Source: an uncultured Roseicyclus sp. (GTDB lineage Bacteria > Pseudomonadota > Alphaproteobacteria > Rhodobacterales > Rhodobacteraceae). Taken from it: a DNA stretch of 64,000 nt. Below, piece by piece: positions 50,107-60,034 of this stretch (the first letter of the stretch is position 1; each line of letters opens with the position of its first letter). The notes below the pieces were generated by a model that worked only from the letters and a program-made list of their open reading frames with translations, did no database searches and was not told where the DNA came from. The stretch is from NCBI GenBank assembly GCA_947500415.1, contig CANMRT010000001.1, positions 1,452,982-1,516,981 on the forward strand, given 5' to 3'. The translations under genes and the position numbers were made by a program.

Positions 50107-50475
50107 ATGCCCGAGATTCAGAATAGCCCCCTATATACGAATGAAGAAGCAAGCTTTGATGGCACTCTTCAGATCGAGCACGATATTGAAGCTGTAACTC
50201 ATTCGAAGGGAGGCATCACAAGTCTCCTTCATGTTCTCCCAAGAACATATCGTGGGTCCACCGAGCTCAGGCTCAATAACCTACCAGCAGGTCTGAAAGT
50301 ATTTCATGCCGAAGCAACTGAAATAGACATTCATACTGGACTGCCTTATCGCGGTGGCGCGGTGGTCTTCACAACTAGCGTCAATTTGCACTCTGATCAA
50401 AGGTTTGCTGTGATTAGGTTCAACGTTTCTTGGCGAGCGCCATTGAAAACTGGTCTAATGATTTTAATGTCGTAA
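50107..50475 (+). CDS. Unrecognised ORF in an AT-rich patch
   Basis: A 122-residue protein, MPEIQNSPLYTNEEA, with no signal peptide, no membrane helix and no known motif; a run of beta-like stretches (GSTELRLNNLPAGLKVFHAEATEIDIHTG, AVVFTTSVNLHSDQRFAVIRFNVSW) suggests a small beta-rich domain. AAGGA lies 7 nt before the ATG. The base composition is clearly poorer in GC than neighbouring genes and codon use differs, both signs of recent acquisition. Alternatively it may be a chance ORF in a non-coding patch. Confidence 0.5.
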   Translation: MPEIQNSPLYTNEEASFDGTLQIEHDIEAVTHSKGGITSLLHVLPRTYRGSTELRLNNLPAGLKVFHAEATEIDIHTGLPYRGGAVVFTTSVNLHSDQRFAVIRFNVSWRAPLKTGLMILMS

Positions 50476-50617
50476 GTCACTGAACGAAGCCCAAGAAAAA
50501 AATACCTCGCACTGAACGTAAGATCCAATATCAAGTCTTTGAATTTCAGCTTTAAATGTAGGATTTAGCCGCAATGCCGCTATGGCTTCGGTTAAGGCTA
50601 TTCAATTCACTGCACTC
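50476..50617. other. Non-coding tail of the AT-rich patch
   Basis: It continues the AT-rich composition after the unrecognised ORF. No gene or repeat is recognised before the structured repeats begin at 50618. Confidence 0.5.
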
Positions 50618-50640
50618 CTGCCAAATCTTTGATTTGGCAG
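50618..50640. repeat. Perfect 10-bp hairpin
   Basis: CTGCCAAATC-TTT-GATTTGGCAG is a perfect inverted repeat with a 3-nt loop. It marks the edge between the AT-rich patch and the GC-rich repeat that follows. It has no T tract on either strand. Confidence 0.75.
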
Positions 50641-50722
50641 CGCCCGAACCGCCCCCGTCGTGCCCAAGGCACGCCTTTGGCGCGACGCGGGCGCTTTACG
50701 CCCACCCCATCGGTTCGGGCGC
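50640..50722. repeat. Complex GC-rich structured repeat
   Basis: Perfect 12-bp arms GCGCCCGAACCG and CGGTTCGGGCGC enclose 59 bp that hold an inner hairpin (CGTGCC-CAA-GGCACG) and further complementary blocks, so the transcript could fold into a branched structure. It resembles dispersed intergenic repeats of Rhodobacteraceae. Confidence 0.7.
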
Positions 50723-50755
50723 GGTGGCGCGTAGGGGTGAGGTTGGGTTTCGGTA

Positions 50756-50773
50756 GGCGGGACAAGTCCCGCC
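50756..50773 (-). terminator. Hairpin after aatA
   Basis: GGCGGGAC-TT-GTCCCGCC on the minus strand starts 9 nt after the aatA stop. The stem is perfect but there is no T tract, so termination would depend on the stem alone or on Rho. Confidence 0.5.
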
Positions 50774-50781
50774 CCGACCGT

Positions 50782-52008
<1,227 letters not shown>

Positions 52009-52089
52009 TTACCCGAATTCGGGCTATATGAACGTGGGCACTGATACGGGCGTGCCTGCACGCATTCAACCTATCTAAAGGACATTCTC

Positions 52090-52488
52090 ATGGGCGATCT
52101 GTCGCTATCCGCCGTCGATTGGTTCGACGCTGAGACCACTACCTTTGGCGATCGTGTCACTGGCGCGCGCGAGGCGGCCGGTTTGGGCCAGGCGGAATTG
52201 GCCAAGCGGCTTGGCGTGAAGGTCAAGACCGTGCGTGGCTGGGAGAATGACCAGAACGAGCCGCGGGCCAATAAACTGTCTATGCTTGCGGGCATTTTGG
52301 GCGTATCGATGATGTGGCTGCTGAGCGGGCAGGGTGAGGGGCTTGATAGCCCCGAACAATCAGAGCCGGTGGATGAGGATATGGAGCGCTTGCTGCTCGA
52401 TATTCGCCAGATGCGTCAGGAACAGACGCAATTGGCCGAGCAGATGGGACGTCTGGAAAAGCGCCTGCGCGCGGCGATGGCGGGCTGA
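52090..52488 (+). CDS. XRE-family regulator with C-terminal coiled coil
   Basis: A 132-residue regulator. The helix-turn-helix lies at about 20-75 (GLGQAELAKRLGVKVKTVRGWENDQ) and the C-terminal 45 residues are a likely coiled coil (LLLDIRQMRQEQTQLAEQMGRLEKRL), probably for dimer formation. Its stop overlaps the start of sdhE by one base (TGATG), so the two are co-translated. This pairing suggests that it may respond to the state of succinate dehydrogenase or flavin supply, but no evidence is in the sequence. Confidence 0.88.
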   Translation: MGDLSLSAVDWFDAETTTFGDRVTGAREAAGLGQAELAKRLGVKVKTVRGWENDQNEPRANKLSMLAGILGVSMMWLLSGQGEGLDSPEQSEPVDEDMERLLLDIRQMRQEQTQLAEQMGRLEKRLRAAMAG

Positions 52489-52763
52489 TGGTCGAGACGC
52501 CGGAGATACGGCTAAAGCGGTTGCGGATGCGGGCGTGGCACCGGGGCATCAAGGAGATGGACCTGATCTTGGGCGGTTGGGCGGACCGGTTTATGGCGGA
52601 TGCGGATGCGGCGACCGTCGATGCCTTTGAAGTGGTGTTGGCCGAGGCCGATCACGACCTTTATCAATGGGTGTCAGGGCAGGCAGAAGCCCCGGCTGAA
52701 TTGGCGCCGATGATTGAACGTCTTGCAGCAGACATGAAGCCCACATTGGGCCAAGGCGCCTGA
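52488..52763 (+). CDS. sdhE: FAD assembly factor SdhE
   Basis: A 91-residue helical protein that promotes covalent flavin attachment to the SdhA subunit of succinate dehydrogenase. The signature RGxxE is present (HRGIKEMDLILG), followed by the conserved helices VDAFEVVLAEADHDLYQWVSG. The start overlaps the XRE stop by one base. No sdh genes lie in the window. Confidence 0.93.
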   Translation: MVETPEIRLKRLRMRAWHRGIKEMDLILGGWADRFMADADAATVDAFEVVLAEADHDLYQWVSGQAEAPAELAPMIERLAADMKPTLGQGA

Positions 52764-52847
52764 TTTCAAAGGCTTTTTCCGGTTTAACGGAATTTTTTCG
52801 TTTTTGAGCGAATCTTTGGCGAAAGCAGTGATTGCGGAGCCAAAATC

Positions 52848-53345
52848 ATGAGTATGCACGCGCCCCTAGCGACGCCCGCCCAGACCGGTTTTCTGGCGTC
52901 GTATCTGGATTCCCTTTCTATGGTGGAGCGCCTGCATCGGCTGCTTCTCGACGTCATCAAGGATGAATTCGAACGCCTCGGAATCCTCGACATCAACGCC
53001 GTTCAGGCGCTGTTGTTGTTCAACATTGGCGAGAATGAAGTGACCGCGGGGGAGTTGAAGTCTCGCGGTTACTATCAGGGCTCAAACGTCAGCTACAATC
53101 TTAAGAAGCTGGTCGACATGGGTTACATGCACCACCAGCGTTGTGAAATCGATCGCCGCTCGGTCCGTGTGCGCCTGACGGAAAAGGGCCGCCACGTGCG
53201 CGAAACGGTGGATTTATTGTTTGCGCGCCACGCTGAAGGTTTGGAGAAGCAGGGTGTTCTTGACGCCGATGGTGTCGACCGGATGAACCATTCGCTCAAG
53301 CGCGTGGAGCGGTTCTGGACCGATCAGATTCGCTACATCTATTGA
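52848..53345 (+). CDS. MarR-like winged-helix regulator
   Basis: A 165-residue regulator. The winged helix occupies about 45-115, with GELKSRGYYQGSNVSYNLKKLVDMGYMHHQ and the wing DRRSVRVRLTEKGR; flanking helices form the dimer interface. The pattern is that of LdtR-type MarR proteins of alphaproteobacteria, which are known to control an L,D-transpeptidase gene and stress traits in other genera; this role is not shown here. Convergent with ccmG. Confidence 0.88.
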   Translation: MSMHAPLATPAQTGFLASYLDSLSMVERLHRLLLDVIKDEFERLGILDINAVQALLLFNIGENEVTAGELKSRGYYQGSNVSYNLKKLVDMGYMHHQRCEIDRRSVRVRLTEKGRHVRETVDLLFARHAEGLEKQGVLDADGVDRMNHSLKRVERFWTDQIRYIY

Positions 53346-53384
53346 GGCGCGCTGCTCAGGTCGCGGCATAGGGCCAAGACAGGT

Positions 53385-53984
53385 TTAGTTGGTTTCGATA
53401 TCCGAAATGGGGGCAATAGGCGGAAGTATGTAGCCAGCTTCTTCTAACGCTGGTCGGACCTGATTTTCCAAAGACCGACGTACAATCGGTCCGCGGAAGT
53501 GGAGCACCACTACTCCTTCCGCATTCACAAAGAACGTCTCCGGCATCGCGATGACACCCCAATCCCGACCATTGGTGGCAGAGGGATCTGCACCGATCAG
53601 GTCGTAGGGATTGCCTAATTCTTCCAAAAAACCCAACGCCTGCGGATCGCGGTCGCGATAGTTGACACCGTAAAGCGGCACGCCGGCTTCGGCCAATGCT
53701 GTCAGGGTGGGGTGTTCGGCGCGACATGGTGGACACCAAGACGCGAAGAAATTCACGATCGCGATCTCTTCGCCTTCTAGTGCCTCGCGGGTCAAAACCG
53801 GAGTGTCGCCCAAGGCGACAAGATCGAGTGGCGGGGCAGGGAGACCCTCTTGCGCCGAACGAAGAGCGGTCGTGTCGACACCTGCCGTCAGATCATCGCG
53901 GTTGTTGGCAAGCTGCCAGCCGGCGATACCGAAAAACCCGGTCGTCAGTGCCAGCGGCAATACCATGAGCCAATTGATTTTCAT
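53385..53984 (-). CDS. ccmG: Cytochrome c maturation thioredoxin CcmG/DsbE
   Basis: A 199-residue membrane-anchored periplasmic thioredoxin. An N-terminal helix (WLMVLPLALTTGFFGIAGW) is followed by the thioredoxin fold with active-site Cys84 and Cys87 in FFASWCPPCRAEH and the cis-proline region AMPETFFV. It keeps apocytochrome c cysteines reduced before haem attachment. It is the last gene of the ccm operon; its ATG overlaps the ccmD stop. Confidence 0.94.
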   Translation of the reverse strand: MKINWLMVLPLALTTGFFGIAGWQLANNRDDLTAGVDTTALRSAQEGLPAPPLDLVALGDTPVLTREALEGEEIAIVNFFASWCPPCRAEHPTLTALAEAGVPLYGVNYRDRDPQALGFLEELGNPYDLIGADPSATNGRDWGVIAMPETFFVNAEGVVVLHFRGPIVRRSLENQVRPALEEAGYILPPIAPISDIETN

Positions 53985-54142
53985 CTCTGCCGGGCCGCCC
54001 TGCGTTCTTCAGTTTCAGCTAAACGACGGGCAACACTGCGCGCGCGGACAACAGAGGCCGCAATGACACCGGCCAAGAGGATCAGGGCACCAGCATAGGC
54101 CGACAGAACCTCAATCGCGTATCGGCCCAGATCGACGCTCAT
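53981..54142 (-). CDS. ccmD: Haem exporter small subunit CcmD
   Basis: A 53-residue protein missed by the ORF track: MSVDLGRYAIEVLSAYAGALILLAGV..., with one membrane helix and a basic tail ending RRAARQR, the usual layout of CcmD. It helps release holo-CcmE from the CcmABC complex. Its ATG overlaps the ccmC stop (ATGA) and its stop overlaps the ccmG start, so the chain ccmC-ccmD-ccmG is translationally coupled. Confidence 0.9.
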   Translation of the reverse strand: MSVDLGRYAIEVLSAYAGALILLAGVIAASVVRARSVARRLAETEERRAARQR

Positions 54143-54885
54143 GCCATCTGCTCCTGCGCGATAAGCGCCTTGAGACGACGGGCGCGGATTTCAGTCCGAG
54201 TGCGATAAAGGACGAGGGCCAGGAACAGGAATGCAAAACCCGCAAGCGACGTGAGCATCGGATAGAGGAAGACACTGGAAACGCCCTCGCTCTCCTCCAC
54301 CCCCACGCCGACTGTGCTTACGGTTGTTCCCTGATGCAGGCCCTCGTTCCAAAACACCAAAGCGTAGCGAGAAATCACTGCAAAGACCGATCCCACAAGG
54401 CACAGGACGGAGGTCAGGTCGGCGCCCTGATCGGGGTTCTCGATCGCTTCCCACAGCGCCATGTAGCCCAGATAAAACAGGAACAGGATTAGGAACGATG
54501 TCAGACGTGGGTCCCACTCCCACCACGAGCCCCACATCGGTTGGCCCCAAACGGCCCCGGTGAACAGCGCGATCAGTGTAAACACCATGCCTACGGGTGC
54601 CGCAGCCTTCGCGGCCAAAGCGCTGACGTGGTGACGACGGATCAGCCAGATCAGCGAGCAGACCAGCATCATGAACCAGGCGTTGATTGCCATGACTGCA
54701 GACGGCACATGAATGTAGATGATCTTGACCGTTGCCCCTTGCCGGAAATCGTTGGGTGTGTAGAAAAAGCCCCAGATCAATCCGCCGATCAGGCAGATCG
54801 CCGCAATCACGCTAACCCAGGGCAACAGCGCGGCGGAGGTGGCCATGAAGCGGCGCGGATTGGCATATTCCCAGATCGACGACAT
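54139..54885 (-). CDS. ccmC: Haem transporter CcmC
   Basis: A 248-residue membrane protein with six helices that presents haem to CcmE. The tryptophan-rich signature is VWGQPMWGSWWEWDPRLTS, and histidines for haem are in KIIYIHVPSA and near the end of the fifth loop. I use MSSIWEYANPRRF (54885) as start because the family begins there; the track start is four residues earlier and neither has a ribosome-binding site. It lies 99 nt after ccmB. Confidence 0.93.
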   Translation of the reverse strand: MSSIWEYANPRRFMATSAALLPWVSVIAAICLIGGLIWGFFYTPNDFRQGATVKIIYIHVPSAVMAINAWFMMLVCSLIWLIRRHHVSALAAKAAAPVGMVFTLIALFTGAVWGQPMWGSWWEWDPRLTSFLILFLFYLGYMALWEAIENPDQGADLTSVLCLVGSVFAVISRYALVFWNEGLHQGTTVSTVGVGVEESEGVSSVFLYPMLTSLAGFAFLFLALVLYRTRTEIRARRLKALIAQEQMA

Positions 54886-54984
54886 GTGCGCGAACATAGG
54901 CAGGGGCGTGCAACCTCACAATGGGGCGTTCCGGCGCGGGGGCCAGACAAAGGGTCGCGGGTCAACCAATGGATTTTCGAGTGG

Positions 54985-55641
54985 TCAGCGCAGGTTAACA
55001 CGCAGGACGGCTGCTGCGGCAAAGGGCAACAAGGCGAGGCATCCGAGCGTGATACCGAGCGTCAGAACCAGCGGCACGGTTGAATCCAGACCCTGGGCAC
55101 CTCGGGTTGCGGCCAAGGCCCCGAATATCAGCGTGGGCACGTAAAGCGGCAGCACGAGCAATGACAGCAAAAGCCCGCCCCGCTTTATTCCCACGGTAAG
55201 CGCTGCGCCGAATGTACCGATGGCCGACAAGGCCGGCGTACCTGCCAGAAGCGATGCAATGAGCGGTAGGTAGGCTGGGCCGGGCAGGTTCAGCATCAGG
55301 CCGAGGATGGGGGCAGCCACCACCAGCGGAAGGCCAGTTGTCAGCCAATGGGCCAGCGCCTTGATCGCAGCCAGGCCTTCGAGGGGGAGGGGGGAGGTGG
55401 CGAGAAGGTCTAGGGAGCCGTCTTCCCAGTCCAGTTGAAAGATTCGGTCCAGAGAAAGGAGGCACGCGAGCAGTGCGCCGAGCCACAGGAGGCCCGGGGC
55501 CATGTCGGCCAGACGCCCGGTCTCGGGCCCGATGCCAAAGGGCACGAGAGCCGTGAAGATCAGGAAAAACGCAAGCGACAGGCCAAAACCACCGCCTGCG
55601 CGGATTGCCAGCGCGAGGTCGCGTTTCAGCAGGCCGATCAT
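54985..55641 (-). CDS. ccmB: Haem exporter permease CcmB
   Basis: A 218-residue membrane protein with six helices that forms the membrane part of the CcmAB ABC unit. It has the family features [41 protein letters not shown] and [14 protein letters not shown]. Its ATG overlaps the ccmA stop by ATGA. Confidence 0.94.
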   Translation of the reverse strand: MIGLLKRDLALAIRAGGGFGLSLAFFLIFTALVPFGIGPETGRLADMAPGLLWLGALLACLLSLDRIFQLDWEDGSLDLLATSPLPLEGLAAIKALAHWLTTGLPLVVAAPILGLMLNLPGPAYLPLIASLLAGTPALSAIGTFGAALTVGIKRGGLLLSLLVLPLYVPTLIFGALAATRGAQGLDSTVPLVLTLGITLGCLALLPFAAAAVLRVNLR

Positions 55642-56258
55642 GACAACGCCTCGGCGAATGGATCGGCTTGCGACAGGCCCTTTGCGATAAAGGGCGTGAT
55701 GTCGAGGACACGTGCGGTGGGCAGACCGAGGTCGATGTGCGTTGCGATGACGGCTGAGCCGCCATTGGCCAGGTGGGCTTTAACGGTTGCTGCGAAACGA
55801 GTCGTGTTTTCGGCGTCAAGCGAGACGGTTGGTTCGTCGAGGCACCAGATGGGGCGGCCCGTGACCAAAATGCGCGCGAGGGACAGGCGGCGCTTTTGGC
55901 CTGCCGAAAGCTCTCCGGCGCGGCGATGGGCGAGGGCGGCAAGATCGAATGCCTCGATTGCGTGGGCCGTTGAACTGGTTCCGAAGACTTGCGCCCAGAA
56001 CATCAGGTTCTCAAAAACCGTAAGCTGGGATTTCAGCCCGTCAGCGTGGGCGGCGTAGGCGATGGCGCCCTCTACATGGTTGATTGAGCCGGACATGGGT
56101 GGCGTTAGGCCAGCCAGTGTTCTGAGCAGTGTGGTTTTTCCCGCACCGTTGGGGCCGCGCAGGATCAGGGCCTCTCCGACCGCGACGGAAAAGGACACAT
56201 TCGCAAGGACTTGCGCGGGCCCGCGGGCGCAGGCGAGATCGGTGACGGTGAGCGCCAT
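55638..56258 (-). CDS. ccmA: Haem exporter ATPase CcmA
   Basis: A 206-residue ABC ATPase that drives release of haem-loaded CcmE. Walker A is [18 protein letters not shown], the signature is [10 protein letters not shown] and Walker B is [13 protein letters not shown] take [13 protein letters not shown] (56258) as start; the longer track frame runs through a proline-rich non-coding stretch. It is the first gene of ccmABCDG and is divergent from acnA. Confidence 0.93.
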   Translation of the reverse strand: MALTVTDLACARGPAQVLANVSFSVAVGEALILRGPNGAGKTTLLRTLAGLTPPMSGSINHVEGAIAYAAHADGLKSQLTVFENLMFWAQVFGTSSTAHAIEAFDLAALAHRRAGELSAGQKRRLSLARILVTGRPIWCLDEPTVSLDAENTTRFAATVKAHLANGGSAVIATHIDLGLPTARVLDITPFIAKGLSQADPFAEALS

Positions 56259-56601
56259 GGGCAAAAGCGGTAGCGGGTTTGGTGGGCTTGGGAAAGGGGC
56301 GGCATGGCACCCCACCCAGCCACCCACCCCGGCGGGCATGCCGCCATAAGGCGTTTGGTGCGTAATTTTCCGAGTATGGGGGCGCTGCCCCCGTCGCCCA
56401 GGGCGACTCTCCGAGGATATTTTTGAACCAAGGAAGGACGCAAGTAGATGCGAACTGCGCTAGGGCTTGCCAATACGGTATGCAATGGCATACAGAGCGC
56501 GGGAGAGACGTTTTGTTCCATTGTTGTGGCGGCCTTTGAGTGGCACTTCGGGACAGAACTTACCCAATTCCGCAGCTAGACCCGGATCAGGAGGCGCTTT
56601 C
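56259..56601. other. Divergent region ccmA/acnA, 343 bp
   Basis: It holds the promoters of ccmA and acnA and a structured repeat at 56378-56407. AGGAGG lies 8 nt before the acnA ATG. No gene was recognised in the rest. Confidence 0.6.
56378..56407. repeat. Double-hairpin dispersed repeat
   Basis: GGGGGC-GCT-GCCCCC is followed at once by GTCGCCC-A-GGGCGAC, two perfect hairpins in tandem, then TCTCCGAGGATATTTTTG. I know this type of motif from many Rhodobacteraceae intergenic regions. It may act as a terminator or attenuator upstream of acnA. Confidence 0.75.
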
Positions 56602-59307
56602 ATGCCCATCACCGTTGGCCACGATTCATCGAACACTCGCAAAACACTGACCGTTGGGGGCCAGTCTGTCGCCTATTATTCCATCGACGCCGCTGAGGCC
56701 GCGGGGCTGGGTGATTTCTCCAAACTGCCCGCCGCGTTGAAGGTGGTGCTTGAGAATATGCTGCGGTTTGAAGACGGCAAAACCGTCTCGGTCGACGACA
56801 TTAAGGCGTTTAGCGAATGGGCCGCCAAAGGCGGCAAGAACCCCCGCGAGATCGCTTACCGCCCCGCGCGCGTGCTTATGCAGGACTTCACCGGCGTGCC
56901 AGCGGTTGTGGACCTCGCCGCCATGCGCGACGGGATCAAGGCGCTGGGCGGTGATCCGCAAAAGATTAACCCACTTAATCCTGTTGATCTGGTCATCGAC
57001 CACTCCGTCATGATCGACGAATTCGGCAACCCGCGCGCGTTCCAGATGAATGTCGACCGTGAGTATGAGCGCAATATGGAGCGCTATACCTTCCTCAAGT
57101 GGGGCCAGACCGCGTTCAACAACTTCCGCGTCGTCCCCCCCGGCACCGGCATCTGCCACCAGGTAAACCTTGAATATCTGTCCCAGACCGTTTGGACCGA
57201 CACGGACCAGAGCGGCGCTGAGGTTGCATACCCCGATACGCTGGTGGGCACGGACTCCCACACCACCATGGTTAACGGCGCCGCCGTTCTGGGCTGGGGT
57301 GTTGGCGGGATTGAAGCTGAAGCTGCAATGCTGGGTCAGCCGATCTCCATGCTGATCCCCGAGGTCGTGGGTTTCGAGCTGACCGGCGCGATGATGGAAG
57401 GCACGACCGGCACCGACCTTGTGCTGAAAGTTGTGGAGATGCTGCGCGAGCGCGGAGTTGTGGGCAAATTCGTGGAGTTCTACGGCAAGGGCCTCGACAC
57501 CCTGCCGCTGGCCGACCGCGCTACAATTGCGAACATGGCACCCGAGTATGGTGCGACCTGTGGCTTCTTCCCGATCGACGGTGAGACGCTGCGTTACCTG
57601 CGCACCACGGGCCGGGACGAGGATCGGATTGCGCTGGTCGAGGCCTACGCCAAGGAGAACGGCTTCTGGCGCGGCGACGATTACGCGCCCGTCTATACCG
57701 ACACGCTGCACCTCGACATGGGCACCATCGTGCCCGCGATCTCGGGCCCCAAGCGGCCCCAGGACTACGTTGCGCTCACCGGCGCAAAAGAGGCGTTCAC
57801 CAAGGAGATGGCAGAGACCTTCAAGCGCCCGATGGGCAAGGAAGTGGCCGTCGACGGCGAAGACTACACGATGGAAAGCGGCAAGGTTGTGATCGCCTCG
57901 ATCACGTCCTGTACCAATACATCGAACCCCTACGTGATGATCGGCGCGGGCCTTGTGGCGCGCAAAGCACGTGAGCTTGGACTTGATCGCAAACCTTGGG
58001 TGAAGACCTCGCTGGCACCTGGTTCCCAAGTGGTGTCGGCTTATCTGGAGGCGGCGGAGTTGCAGGACGATCTTGACGCCATCGGCTTCAACCTTGTGGG
58101 CTATGGCTGCACGACGTGCATCGGTAACTCTGGCCCCTTACAGGAGGAGATCTCCAAGGCCATCCATGAGGGTGATCTGGTCGCCACCTCAGTTCTCTCG
58201 GGCAATCGCAACTTTGAGGGCCGCATCAGCCCTGATGTGCGCGCAAATTACCTCGCTTCTCCTCCGCTGGTCGTCGCCTACGCCTTGGCCGGTACGATGG
58301 ACATCAATCTGGCCACGGACCCGATCGCGCAGACGCCGGACGGCAAGGATGTTTATTTGAAAGATATCTGGCCTTCGACCCAGGAGATCGCGGAGCTGGT
58401 GGAAGAAACCGTGACCCGCGAGAGCTTCCAGGAGAAATACGCAAGCGTCTTCACGGGCGATGAGAAGTGGCAGGGCGTTAGCGTTCCCCAGCAGGAAACC
58501 TACGACTGGCCGGCGACCTCGACATACATCCAGAACCCGCCCTACTTCCAAGGCATGACCATGGCGACCAAAGAGATCGAGAATATCGAAGGCGCGAAAG
58601 TGCTGGCGCTGCTCGGTGACATGATCACGACGGACCACATCTCTCCTGCCGGCTCGTTCAAGGACACGCATCCCGCTGGCCAATATCTGGTGGAGCGCCA
58701 GGTACCGGTGCGGGAGTTCAACTCTTACGGCTCCCGCCGCGGCAACCACGAGGTTATGATGCGCGGCACGTTTGCCAACATTCGCATCAAGAACGAGATG
58801 CTGGATGGCGTGGAAGGCGGCTATACCTTGGGGCCGGACGGCAACCAGACGTCGATCTTTGATGCGGCCATGGCCTATCAAGAAGCGGGCACGCCGCTGG
58901 TGATCTTTGGCGGTGAGCAGTATGGCGCGGGCTCGTCCCGTGACTGGGCCGCAAAGGGGACGAACCTTTTGGGCGTGAAGGCTGTGATCGCGGAGAGCTT
59001 TGAGCGTATCCACCGGTCCAACCTCGTGGGTATGGGTGTAATCCCGTTCGAGTTCACGAATGGTGACACCCGCAAGTCGCTTGGTCTGAAGGGTGATGAG
59101 ACCGTCTCCATCCATGGTCTCGATACCGTGACGCCCCTTGCCGAGGTGCCCTGCACGATCACCATGGGCGACGGTTCCACCAAGGAGATCACGCTTAAAT
59201 GCCGGATCGATACGGGTGTGGAGATCGAATATATTGAGAACGGCGGCGTGCTACACTACGTGCTGCGCAACCTCGCGCGGGAAGACGCGCCCATGGCGGC
59301 TGAGTAA
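56602..59307 (+). CDS. acnA: Aconitate hydratase A
   Basis: A 901-residue TCA-cycle enzyme converting citrate to isocitrate with a [4Fe-4S] cluster. It begins MPITVGHDSSNTRKTL, has the substrate loop region GTDSHTTMVNG, the cluster cysteines in SITSCTNTSNP and GYGCTTCIGNSGP, and the swivel domain signature GAGSSRDWAAKGTNLLGVKAV. The track frame starts 45 residues earlier; AGGAGG before ATG 56602 decides the start. A strong terminator follows. It is divergent from the ccm operon. Confidence 0.97.
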   Translation: MPITVGHDSSNTRKTLTVGGQSVAYYSIDAAEAAGLGDFSKLPAALKVVLENMLRFEDGKTVSVDDIKAFSEWAAKGGKNPREIAYRPARVLMQDFTGVPAVVDLAAMRDGIKALGGDPQKINPLNPVDLVIDHSVMIDEFGNPRAFQMNVDREYERNMERYTFLKWGQTAFNNFRVVPPGTGICHQVNLEYLSQTVWTDTDQSGAEVAYPDTLVGTDSHTTMVNGAAVLGWGVGGIEAEAAMLGQPISMLIPEVVGFELTGAMMEGTTGTDLVLKVVEMLRERGVVGKFVEFYGKGLDTLPLADRATIANMAPEYGATCGFFPIDGETLRYLRTTGRDEDRIALVEAYAKENGFWRGDDYAPVYTDTLHLDMGTIVPAISGPKRPQDYVALTGAKEAFTKEMAETFKRPMGKEVAVDGEDYTMESGKVVIASITSCTNTSNPYVMIGAGLVARKARELGLDRKPWVKTSLAPGSQVVSAYLEAAELQDDLDAIGFNLVGYGCTTCIGNSGPLQEEISKAIHEGDLVATSVLSGNRNFEGRISPDVRANYLASPPLVVAYALAGTMDINLATDPIAQTPDGKDVYLKDIWPSTQEIAELVEETVTRESFQEKYASVFTGDEKWQGVSVPQQETYDWPATSTYIQNPPYFQGMTMATKEIENIEGAKVLALLGDMITTDHISPAGSFKDTHPAGQYLVERQVPVREFNSYGSRRGNHEVMMRGTFANIRIKNEMLDGVEGGYTLGPDGNQTSIFDAAMAYQEAGTPLVIFGGEQYGAGSSRDWAAKGTNLLGVKAVIAESFERIHRSNLVGMGVIPFEFTNGDTRKSLGLKGDETVSIHGLDTVTPLAEVPCTITMGDGSTKEITLKCRIDTGVEIEYIENGGVLHYVLRNLAREDAPMAAE

Positions 59308-59328
59308 CGTCCAATACAGAACAGCGTG

Positions 59329-59352
59329 CGGGGCCCTTTGGGGCCCCGTTTG
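59329..59352 (+). terminator. Terminator of acnA
   Basis: CGGGGCCC and GGGCCCCG form a perfect 8-bp stem with loop TTTG, followed by TTTGCGTTT. It begins 22 nt after the acnA stop and ends just before the convergent phosphatase stop. Confidence 0.85.
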
Positions 59353-59356
59353 CGTT

Positions 59357-59956
59357 TCAGGAGAGCGCGGCCGGATCGTATTGCGTGCGCACCCAGTCTT
59401 CCATCGTTATGCCCGTTTCGGCATTTGCTAACGCGAAAGCATCGAGCAGTCGGTTTACAACCCGCGCCTTGCCCCATGGATTATGGATGAAGCGCAAAGA
59501 CAATTGTTTGCGGGCTTCCTCCAATGGCACATCCTTGAAGGCATGCACGTAGATGGCCGATGCCAACCCGGTGCGGTCCGAGCCAGACTTGCAATGTACG
59601 ACCATGGGTTTCGGCATGTCGCGAAAGGCATCGAACAGGGCAACGAGTTGATCGCGTGCGGGCAGGGCGAGGGCGCGGAGCGAGACGGTCTTGAATGGAA
59701 GGTCGAGCGCGGCGCAGGCCTCGGCCTCCATCTTGCTGACATCTCCATTGGCCCCCCGAAGCGACAAAACCGAGGCCGCGCCCATTGCCTTTAGCTGCGC
59801 GAGGCGTGCGGGGCTGGGATGGTTTTGCCGCCAAACCTGATCGTCGAGCTTCTCGAAATTCGTCCAGATCGTGCGCAAAAAGCCGTGATCTTTCAGCCAA
59901 TACAGCTGTCGCACCTCAGCACGTGAGTAGATGGAAGAGGGGGCAGCAGGCTCCAT
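59357..59956 (-). CDS. Dual-specificity/tyrosine phosphatase-like protein
   Basis: A 199-residue phosphatase of the DSP superfamily. The P-loop is HCKSGSDRTG with nucleophile Cys122 and Arg128. The N-terminal part, KLDDQVWRQNHPSPARL, is typical of bacterial DSP-type proteins involved in envelope or lipid phosphate metabolism. The substrate is not known. It is convergent with acnA. Confidence 0.88.
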   Translation of the reverse strand: MEPAAPSSIYSRAEVRQLYWLKDHGFLRTIWTNFEKLDDQVWRQNHPSPARLAQLKAMGAASVLSLRGANGDVSKMEAEACAALDLPFKTVSLRALALPARDQLVALFDAFRDMPKPMVVHCKSGSDRTGLASAIYVHAFKDVPLEEARKQLSLRFIHNPWGKARVVNRLLDAFALANAETGITMEDWVRTQYDPAALS

Positions 59957-60034
59957 GGCGGGGCGGTATCACGGGTCGCGCCGCGGCGTCCAGCGGACTT
60001 GCGCTATAGATGTTGTCCAGTGCAGATGGTCGAC

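Noticed and set aside
50107-50475. AT-rich ORF as a phage or transposon gene
   Set aside because: No transposase, integrase or att-like direct repeats were seen around it; only composition suggests transfer.
56626-58029. 467-aa minus-strand ORF opposite acnA
   Set aside because: Entirely within the aconitase gene; His/Arg-rich shadow frame.
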